DNA of 7,247 nucleotides, from contig DAOWHU010000085.1 of assembly GCA_030641245.1 (NCBI GenBank), positions 1-7,247 of the forward strand, given 5' to 3'. Made by a program: the position numbers and the translations under genes. Shown in pieces: positions 1-5,452 of this stretch. The notes below the pieces were generated by a model. That model made no database searches. It was not told the origin of the DNA and worked only from the letters and a program-made list of their open reading frames with translations. Position 1 is the first letter of the stretch, and each line of letters starts with the position of its first letter. This stretch comes from a bacterium (GTDB lineage Bacteria; Patescibacteriota; Minisyncoccia; Moranbacterales; DUUL01).

Positions 1-783
1 AACCACCAAAGCAAAAATGGAAATTGTAATTCTAACTTCTCTGGCGATTTGCAAAATATCAATGATCCGAATCAATCCGTACATAAATAACAAGTAAAAC
101 AAAAAAGTGGTCGCAACAAAAGCTAGCCCGGCCTTTAAAGCTTTTCTACTAGAACCAATTCCCATCAGATAAACTAGTAAGAACATTAGGACCGAAAACA
201 TGCAAGGGTTAACTCCATCAGCTAATCCTAAGACTCCACCCAGGAAACAAAGCGAACCATTCTCCTCTAAACAAACTTCTTTGCCAAAGACCTGAATGGT
301 TTTATGAGAATCATGAGGGCCAACGTTTGTTTCTGGAGAGTTATTATTTTTTGATTGATTTTTTATCGGCGTCAGACCCAGCTCTTCATCTAAGAAAGAT
401 CCACAACTTTGAGAAGCACATTCCTCGATTCGTTGTTTTATTTTCCGACCAGTCCCCATTTCGTTATTAAATCCCACGATGACTTCCTCTCCAATTACAG
501 TAGCAGGAACTCCCCCAGATAATTTAAACTTATCAATAACTTTTCTGAAAATAGCCTGGTTTTCTTTTTTATCTAATAACAAGGATTGAATTTCTAAATT
601 AGGATAATCATCTTTAATTTTGTCCAAGAATTTTACTTCAGCTTTACAGTGAGGACAAGTGGTAGTGTGAAAAAGATAAAGTCGAACCTGATTGAGCTCT
701 TCGGCCTTAGCCTGAGAAATCGAGAATATTCCTGACAGAAATAGTCCGCTCAGTATTAGTACAGAAAAAAATATTTTTTTCAT
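1..783 (-). CDS. Thioredoxin-CcdA/DsbD-like fusion membrane protein, 3' end cut by window
   Basis: This reading frame of 261 codons is open through the left edge, so the C-terminus is missing. It starts at ATG 783-781. Residues 1-28 form a signal peptide or membrane anchor (Lys-Lys, hydrophobic stretch, then SQAKA). Residues 33-125 are a thioredoxin-fold domain with active site CPHC (C43, C46) and the cis-proline loop GGVP (90-93). A polar linker at about 135-165 leads into a membrane domain that opens with GLADGVNPCMF (186-196), the CcdA/DsbD signature with its first redox cysteine C194, followed by helices at about 196-210 and 219-243. Members of this family pass reducing equivalents across the membrane through paired cysteines to an extracytoplasmic thioredoxin. 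Here the thioredoxin domain is N-terminal, the reverse of E. coli DsbD, and CPHC is the DsbA-type motif, so reductase versus oxidase activity cannot be settled. Extra cysteines occur at 122, 127, 171 and 179. It follows rodA by 9 bp, probably in the same transcript, with no clear Shine-Dalgarno. Confidence 0.85.
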   Translation of the reverse strand, partial: MKKIFFSVLILSGLFLSGIFSISQAKAEELNQVRLYLFHTTTCPHCKAEVKFLDKIKDDYPNLEIQSLLLDKKENQAIFRKVIDKFKLSGGVPATVIGEEVIVGFNNEMGTGRKIKQRIEECASQSCGSFLDEELGLTPIKNQSKNNNSPETNVGPHDSHKTIQVFGKEVCLEENGSLCFLGGVLGLADGVNPCMFSVLMFLLVYLMGIGSSRKALKAGLAFVATTFLFYLLFMYGLIRIIDILQIAREVRITISIFALVV

Positions 784-792
784 TATTTAGAA

Positions 793-1893
793 TTATTTTT
801 GAATAACCATTCTTCTTCTTTTGCTCCAAACATTTTGACATATTCCAAAGCTTATCATAGTCGCGATCAAAAAACTACCACCATAACTTAAAAATGGTAA
901 GGAGATTCCAGTAACAGGAACGATACCAATGTTCATTCCGATATTGATAATGACTTGATAGGAAAACATTGCCAAAACCCCTCCAACTAATAATTGACCA
1001 AATCTATCCCGCGCCTGCTTAGCAATATGAAGAAGTCGATAGAATAGAATCCAAAAAAATCCAATAGTCAAAAACGAACCGATCATTCCAAACCCTTCGT
1101 TGATAGAAGCAAAAACGAAATCAGTATGCCTTTCCGGCAAAAAATTTAATTGACTTTGCGAGCCGTTTCCAACGCCTTTTCCAGTGATTCCTCCTGACCC
1201 AATCGCAATCATAGACTGAATGACATTGTAGCCACTTCCCAGGGGATCTCTTTCGGGGTTCAAAAAAGTTTGAATTCTTTCTTTTTGATAATCTTTTAAG
1301 AATACTCCCCACCCTAAAAATAGAGTTAAGGTCGCCATTAAAATCAAAATTAATAAATATTTCTTATCAACCCCAGCCAGAAAGGACATACTTAGCCAAA
1401 TGACTAGCAAAACCGAAGCTGACCCTAAGTCTGGTTGCTTCAAAGTTAAAAATACCGGTAAGCTAATTATTAAAAAAGATATAAAAAATTCTTTTAATCC
1501 GATTTTCATATAACCCACCCGAGCAAAATAACTAGCCAGAAATATGATAACAAAAATTTTTACTAATTCAACTGGCTGAAGATTAAAAAAGCCTAGTTCA
1601 AACCAACCGGAAGTCCCTCTGATATTACTTCCCAGAAAAAGAACCGCGAAAAGCAACAGAATACTAGTGAAATATAGAAAATTGCTGTAGCTTCTCCAAG
1701 TTCGATAATCATAGAGACTAAAAAATAGGAAGAGGGCTAACCCAATTCCCAAAAAAATAAGCTGTTTATGAAAAAGGTTTGTTTCATTCTGTTCAATCCC
1801 AAGGGAAAAAGAATAAATAGTAATTAAACCTGAAATTAATAAAAATGAAACCGCCCCAACGCTTTTCCAATCTAGACTAAGTAGTCTTTTCAT
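793..1893 (-). CDS. rodA: RodA, SEDS-family peptidoglycan glycosyltransferase
   Basis: This 366-aa protein has about ten hydrophobic segments and the full run of SEDS motifs, and matches the usual RodA length. RodA polymerises lipid II into glycan strands during wall elongation, working with a class B PBP. Visible motifs are RGTSGW (92-97), QPVEL (106-110), KQPDLGSA (152-159), the large extracellular loop with NPERDPLGSGYN (212-223) and IGSGGITGKG (231-240), LPERHTDF (252-259) containing Asp258 in the place of the putative catalytic aspartate, and TGISLPFLSYGGS (328-340). RodA is preferred over FtsW because of the N-terminal DW plus TIYS style and the short tails, but the two families are close. 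Deviations are QPVE for QPSE, NEGFG for the usual EEFG (266-269), and ISLP for IPLP. Its ATG shares one base with the mltG stop (TAATG), so translation is probably coupled. No partner PBP or MreBCD gene lies in the window. Confidence 0.92.
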   Translation of the reverse strand: MKRLLSLDWKSVGAVSFLLISGLITIYSFSLGIEQNETNLFHKQLIFLGIGLALFLFFSLYDYRTWRSYSNFLYFTSILLLFAVLFLGSNIRGTSGWFELGFFNLQPVELVKIFVIIFLASYFARVGYMKIGLKEFFISFLIISLPVFLTLKQPDLGSASVLLVIWLSMSFLAGVDKKYLLILILMATLTLFLGWGVFLKDYQKERIQTFLNPERDPLGSGYNVIQSMIAIGSGGITGKGVGNGSQSQLNFLPERHTDFVFASINEGFGMIGSFLTIGFFWILFYRLLHIAKQARDRFGQLLVGGVLAMFSYQVIINIGMNIGIVPVTGISLPFLSYGGSFLIATMISFGICQNVWSKRRRMVIQK

Positions 1894-2948
1894 TAAAGCC
1901 CGTATTTATATTTATTAGCATTGTGTTCCTCTAAAGTCTTTGAAAAAATAGTTTGTTCAGTTTTAGGATCGCTCAAGAAAAAATAATAATCAGATAATTC
2001 AGGAAAAACGGAAGCCTCGATTGATTCCAACCCCGGGTTACTAACCGGGCCAGGAGGCAGACCGATATTCTGGTAGGTGTTGAAGGGCGAATCAATTTGA
2101 GTATCTTCTAAGGTATATTGTTTTTTATCTTCTCCCAAAATATAAGCTAAAGTGGCGCAACTCTGAAGAAGATAACTATCCTCAACTCGCTTCCAAAAAA
2201 CTCCCGCTACTATTTTCTTATCTTGATCAGACCGAACTTCCTTCTCCACTATTGAAGCCATTGTCAAAATTTCGTGCAAAGTTTTTTCCCTTTCTTCAAT
2301 GAATTGGATTAATTCTGGCGTAACTTTGCTATTAAAATTATTAAGAAATTTAGTGATTAATCTAACCGCATCATCTTCAGGATAAACAAAGTAAGTATCA
2401 GGAAAAAGGTACCCTTCGAAATCAACTCCTTCTGGCAAATCCGCCAAAAATGGATACTTGTTTCGAAGATCGTAACAAGGGTAATTTTCTTGAGTGGAAT
2501 ATTGGCAATTAATTATCTCTTCAAATTCTTGAGCTAATTTTAAATCGATTTCTTTGATTCGACTGATAATTTTGGCGTTAGTAAAACCTTCAGGAATAAC
2601 CAATTTCTCATAGGCCTCTTTTATTTCACCTTTAACTATTTTCTGGGCTATTTCCCGAACAGTCATATTAGAACTCAATTCATAATTTCCTGCTTGAATT
2701 TTTTGAGTTAAATCTTCCGATGAAAGATAATAATAAAAATAGTATTTGTTTTTAATTAAATTGGCTTCCGCTAACTTCGCTCCAATCATTTTGGCCCCTT
2801 CATTCTTTTTTATTTCAAATAACTTTACTATGTTAGAATCACTGACTCGGCTATTGTAAGCTTGAGAGTGGAAGATTAGAAACAAGCTAAGCCCAAAAAT
2901 AATCAAGATCGTCAATATTGCTAGAATCCATTTTACCTTCTTGCTCAT
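1893..2948 (-). CDS. mltG: MltG, endolytic murein transglycosylase (YceG-like)
   Basis: This is a 351-aa single-pass membrane protein from ATG 2948-2946: a SKKVK N-terminus, a membrane segment at about 5-26, then an extracytoplasmic YceG domain. The family cleaves nascent glycan strands inside the chain and may set strand length. Family motifs are all present: EGYLFPDTY (178-186), ASIVEKE with Glu235 matching the catalytic glutamate (E218 of E. coli), SPFNTY (287-292) and GLPPGPVSNPG (296-306). LQSCAT (261-266) stands where many members have LQSDPT. An in-frame ATG at 2996 would add 16 residues (MVYCKLSK...), but that stretch falls in the palindromic repeat and spans a promoter-like TATAAT, so the 2948 start is preferred. 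No Shine-Dalgarno precedes it. Cysteines 148 and 158 lie close together in the extracytoplasmic part and could form a disulfide. It runs directly into rodA, which pairs glycan cutting with glycan synthesis. Confidence 0.93.
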   Translation of the reverse strand: MSKKVKWILAILTILIIFGLSLFLIFHSQAYNSRVSDSNIVKLFEIKKNEGAKMIGAKLAEANLIKNKYYFYYYLSSEDLTQKIQAGNYELSSNMTVREIAQKIVKGEIKEAYEKLVIPEGFTNAKIISRIKEIDLKLAQEFEEIINCQYSTQENYPCYDLRNKYPFLADLPEGVDFEGYLFPDTYFVYPEDDAVRLITKFLNNFNSKVTPELIQFIEEREKTLHEILTMASIVEKEVRSDQDKKIVAGVFWKRVEDSYLLQSCATLAYILGEDKKQYTLEDTQIDSPFNTYQNIGLPPGPVSNPGLESIEASVFPELSDYYFFLSDPKTEQTIFSKTLEEHNANKYKYGL

Positions 2949-2963
2949 ACTGTAATTTAATAG

Positions 2964-2992
2964 ATTATAATTTTTGGACAATTTGCAATAAA
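2964..2992 (-). promoter_or_regulatory. Candidate sigma70-type promoter for mltG-rodA
   Basis: On the minus strand a perfect TATAAT (2969-2964) lies 17 bp from a weak -35 TTTATT (2992-2987, 3 of 6 consensus bases). Initiation about 7 nt after the -10 would leave only about 9 nt before the ATG at 2948, so the mRNA would be nearly leaderless. The -35 lies inside the left arm of the palindromic repeat. TATAAT is easily met by chance in AT-rich DNA. Confidence 0.4.
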
Positions 2993-3117
2993 CCAATTTA
3001 CAATTTACATTAAATTTTCAATGATTTAATTTTCAAGCATAAACAAGCGAAGCTTGTCATTGTAAATTTTTAAATTGAAAATTGGTTGAAAATTGGTTTA
3101 TTGTAAATTGAAAATTT
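2979..3117. repeat. Long palindromic intergenic repeat, copy 1 (complete)
   Basis: The element fills most of the adaptor-mltG spacer. The outer arms 2979-2998 and 3091-3110 are inverted copies, matching at 19 of 20 positions with the remaining pair G-T. The centre is a perfect hairpin, ACAAGC (3043-3048), GAA, GCTTGT (3052-3057). Between arms and centre are degenerate direct units of about 11-12 bp of the form ATTGAAAATTG and its complement. Positions 3012-3117 match 6873-6978 at 95 of 106 bases without gaps. No reading frame is carried. It looks like a non-autonomous REP/MITE-like palindrome. Target-site duplications were not identifiable, and the outer limits are approximate. Confidence 0.85.
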
Positions 3118-3129
3118 AGCAAAAGATTG

Positions 3130-4449
3130 CTACTCTTCTTCTAAATAAACTTCTTCTCCTTCTTTCAATCCCGACAAGATTTCCGCATAACCTTCGTCGC
3201 TGATTAAACCAATTTCAATTTCTTTTTTAATTAATTCTCCATCTTTCATTATTATTACTATCTTTTTTTGATTTCCTTCGAAAATAAATTGATCCAAAAG
3301 CTGGATAGCACTTTCCTTGGAATCTATTAGAATGTCGATATCAGCACTCATTCCTTCTTTGAATTTCAAATCAGATTCTTCAACTTTCAATTTAGCCTTG
3401 TAATAAACCACCTCCTGAATCTCAGTAGAAGCCGGTTCAATTTCAATTACTTTAGCGGTAAATTTTTTATCGTATTCAAAAGCGTCAAAGGTGATTTCAG
3501 CCATTTGGTTTAATTTAACCTCAGAAATATCAGATTCAGGAATATCAGCTTCTAATATAAAATCATTGGTAATCATTTCTCCGAAAGAATTTCCTAAACT
3601 GGCGCTACCCAAAACCTCACCCTGTTCATAATTAACTTTGGAAATAATACCATTTAAAGAAGCTCTTAAAGAAGCGTCGTTTAAAGATTTCAAGGCAATT
3701 TGATAATCAGCTTGAGCAGCTATCACGGTGGCATTTCGACTAGATTCTGCGTAATCAGATTCAGTTGTTTCTAAGCTCTCCTCAACCACGTCTAAAGAAT
3801 TTTCGGCTGAAACAATATTTAAATCTTTGCTTTTTCTAGCAGTTGTCAAAGCTTCTTCCGCTGCTTCTTCAGCATTGTTGGCAGCGGTCAGAGTCAGTAA
3901 AACTGCTTTGGCTTCGGCGCTACTGGCTCCAGAATCAGCTACTATTTGATCGTAATAGCTTTCTACGTCTTCCTGATAATCAGAAGCATTGGCAAAAGCA
4001 ATCTCAGCAGCATCTTCTACTTGCCCGTAATAATCATCAACCGCCTCTAAATAATCTTCAGCGTTATCAACTTTTTCCAAAGCCTCTCGAGTAGAATCAT
4101 CGTTTTTTTTGTCATCCCAAATAGCTTTAGACAAAGCCGCTTTAGCCTTTTTAACCTGTTCATTAAGGACATTGTTATCCAAAGTTGCAATAATATCGCC
4201 CTCTATAACCTTATCGCCAACTTTCACTTTGATTTCTTGAATTCTTCCTACGTTTTCAAAATTCAAGGCAATCAGGCTTTCAGAAATTAATGACCCGGTA
4301 ACTGAAACAGTCTTTTTCAAATCGCCCACCGTTACAGTTTCTTTTTGCAAAGCATCTATGTCGCCGCCTCTTTTAAACCAAAAAATGGCACTTACAATTA
4401 TAACTACGATAATTGCTCCCATCAGTATCCACTTTTTTTTCTTGGTCAT
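3130..4449 (-). CDS. HlyD/RND-type periplasmic adaptor (membrane fusion protein)
   Basis: This 439-aa protein starts with a Lys-rich N-terminus and one membrane anchor (about 7-24). A first half-lipoyl motif, GRIQEIKVKVGDKVIEGD (68-85), is followed by an unusually long, Ala/Glu/Asp-rich helical hairpin (about 95-258). The second half-lipoyl motif is SLNGIISKVNYEQGEVLG (264-281), then come a beta-barrel domain (about 295-375, FILEADIPESDISEVKLNQ) and a C-terminal membrane-proximal domain ending in GLKEGEEVYLEEE. This order is that of MacA/HlyD-type adaptors, which bridge an inner-membrane ABC or RND pump to outer components. Here neither neighbour is an ATPase or permease: folD ends 1 bp upstream and mltG lies downstream, so the partner must be elsewhere. 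The usual Pro in the hydrophobic strand that begins the C-terminal domain is absent (AIQLLDQFIF, 381-390). The substrate is unknown. If the host lacks an outer membrane, the long hairpin would have to contact the wall or another envelope protein. Confidence 0.85.
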   Translation of the reverse strand: MTKKKKWILMGAIIVVIIVSAIFWFKRGGDIDALQKETVTVGDLKKTVSVTGSLISESLIALNFENVGRIQEIKVKVGDKVIEGDIIATLDNNVLNEQVKKAKAALSKAIWDDKKNDDSTREALEKVDNAEDYLEAVDDYYGQVEDAAEIAFANASDYQEDVESYYDQIVADSGASSAEAKAVLLTLTAANNAEEAAEEALTTARKSKDLNIVSAENSLDVVEESLETTESDYAESSRNATVIAAQADYQIALKSLNDASLRASLNGIISKVNYEQGEVLGSASLGNSFGEMITNDFILEADIPESDISEVKLNQMAEITFDAFEYDKKFTAKVIEIEPASTEIQEVVYYKAKLKVEESDLKFKEGMSADIDILIDSKESAIQLLDQFIFEGNQKKIVIIMKDGELIKKEIEIGLISDEGYAEILSGLKEGEEVYLEEE

Positions 4450-4450
4450 G

Positions 4451-5305
4451 TTATTTCTTTCTTATTTTAAATAATTCTAAAGTATTTCTAAGTAAAATCG
4501 CAACCGTAATCGGTCCAACTCCGCCTGGCACGGGAGTATAAAAACTGACCTTATCTTGCAAATTTTTTGGATCAAGATCACCTTTTATTCTTTTTCCTTC
4601 TCGAAAAAATCCCACGTCTATTATTCCCGCTTTATTCTTCAACATCGACTCTTCGATAAAATGAGGCTTGCCAACCGCCGAGATTAATAGATCAGCTTTA
4701 GAAATTTTTTCTTCTAAGGAGACATCTTTAAACAAAATCCCCTCAACCGATGCTTTTTGTCTTTCTAGGATAGTTTTCAAATTCTGGCTAAAAACTTCTG
4801 AATTAGAGATCACTAAAACATTTTTTCCTTTAACATTATATTTAGCCTCTTTCAAAATCTCCAGCACCGCTCCATGAACTGGGGCGATAATTTTGTCCAC
4901 CTTTCTCTTTTGATTAACCGGATGAAAACAATCAACATCTTTTTTGGGATCAATTGCCTCAATTACTTTGTTAACATCAAATTTGTTCAGTAAAGGCAAC
5001 TGGACTAAAATGGCGTCGATTTCTTGATCTTGATTCAAAATCTGAATAGTTTCGATAATATCTTCTTGCGAGTCTTCTTCACAAAACCTATAAAGATGTG
5101 TATCTATGCCAACTTTCTTGGCTTCTTCTATTTTTTTATTAACGTATATTTCCGATTCTTTATTTACGCCCACTAAAATCACGGCCAGGTTAGGTCTAAT
5201 TTCAACATTTTGAACTTTGTGTCGATTAAATTCTAAAACCTCCTTGACTATTTGGTCCTTAATTTTTTCGGCAATCGTTTTTCCATCAATAATTTTAGTC
5301 CGCAT
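4451..5305 (-). CDS. folD: FolD-like methylene-THF dehydrogenase/cyclohydrolase, divergent cofactor site
   Basis: This 284-aa protein from ATG 5305-5303 begins MRTKIIDGKTIAEKI, the standard FolD opening, and has the family length (E. coli about 288). A frame extension to ATG 5359 adds a hydrophobic 18-residue tail unlike FolD and is not preferred. FolD oxidises 5,10-methylene-THF with NADP and hydrolyses the methenyl product to 10-formyl-THF. Retained parts are SEIYVNKK (51-58) with the catalytic Tyr54 and Lys58, VQLPLL (101-106) with Gln102, KKDVDCF (121-127) with Asp123 and Asp125, and TPVPGGVGP (257-265). Changed parts are DVDGF to DVDCF, the PCTP motif to PVHG (142-145), and the dinucleotide signature GRSxxVGxP to SNSEVFSQN (167-175). 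The cyclohydrolase may persist while dehydrogenase activity or cofactor choice is altered. It follows glyA, which supplies methylene-THF, and precedes the adaptor gene by 1 bp. Confidence 0.88.
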   Translation of the reverse strand: MRTKIIDGKTIAEKIKDQIVKEVLEFNRHKVQNVEIRPNLAVILVGVNKESEIYVNKKIEEAKKVGIDTHLYRFCEEDSQEDIIETIQILNQDQEIDAILVQLPLLNKFDVNKVIEAIDPKKDVDCFHPVNQKRKVDKIIAPVHGAVLEILKEAKYNVKGKNVLVISNSEVFSQNLKTILERQKASVEGILFKDVSLEEKISKADLLISAVGKPHFIEESMLKNKAGIIDVGFFREGKRIKGDLDPKNLQDKVSFYTPVPGGVGPITVAILLRNTLELFKIRKK

Positions 5306-5314
5306 TTTTTCTTT

Positions 5315-5343
5315 ATAATAAATACTTTTTACAAAATTGAAAA
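5315..5343 (-). promoter_or_regulatory. Candidate promoter for folD
   Basis: On the minus strand TATTAT (5320-5315, 5 of 6 consensus) lies 17 bp from TTTTCA (5343-5338, 4 of 6). The ATG at 5305 is only 9 nt past the -10, so initiation at normal spacing would fall at or beside the start codon, giving a leaderless message. A short perfect palindrome, AATTAC-AAA-GTAATT (5342-5356), overlaps the upstream edge of the -35 and could be an operator. The AT-rich background makes chance matches likely. Confidence 0.35.
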
Positions 5344-5400
5344 TTACAAAGTAATTCAAAAGTCATTTTATAAACTTTCTAACTTTCCGACTTCTTTGAA

Positions 5401-5452
5401 CCCAGTTAAGTAGGCTTCGCCTAATTTTGATAAATCAAAATTACTTAACGGG
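5401..5452. repeat. 52-nt perfect three-way-junction palindrome after glyA
   Basis: The outer stem is CCC-GTTAAGT (5401-5411, one bulged A at 5404) paired with ACTTAACGGG (5443-5452), 10 bp. Inside are two abutting hairpins: AGGC-TTC-GCCT (5412-5422) and AATTTTGA-TAAA-TCAAAATT (5423-5442). Every base at the junction is paired. It begins immediately after the glyA TGA stop. No T-run follows on the transcribed strand, so it is not a standard Rho-independent terminator. It may act as an mRNA 3' structure, a processing site, or a REP-like mobile palindrome. Confidence 0.8.

Noticed and set aside
3012..3117. A CRISPR array, suggested by repeated ATTGAAAATTG units
   Set aside because: The units are 11-12 bp, degenerate and almost without spacers, and lie inside a palindrome. 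No cas genes are present.
3118..3131. Hairpin AGCAA-TCTT-TTGCT read on the minus strand at the adaptor stop, followed by AAATTTT, as a terminator
   Set aside because: The stem has only five pairs with two G/C, the loop side overlaps the stop codon, and the T-run is short and preceded by A residues. It is too weak to call.
3843..4094. An 83-codon + strand frame inside the adaptor gene
   Set aside because: Its Leu/Gln-rich product is the mirror of the Ala/Glu-rich coiled coil on the coding strand. There is no independent support.
5306..5359. An 18-residue N-terminal extension of FolD starting at ATG 5359
   Set aside because: The residues are hydrophobic and unlike FolD. The stretch contains a promoter-like pair and a palindrome, and the 5305 start gives the standard N-terminus and family length.
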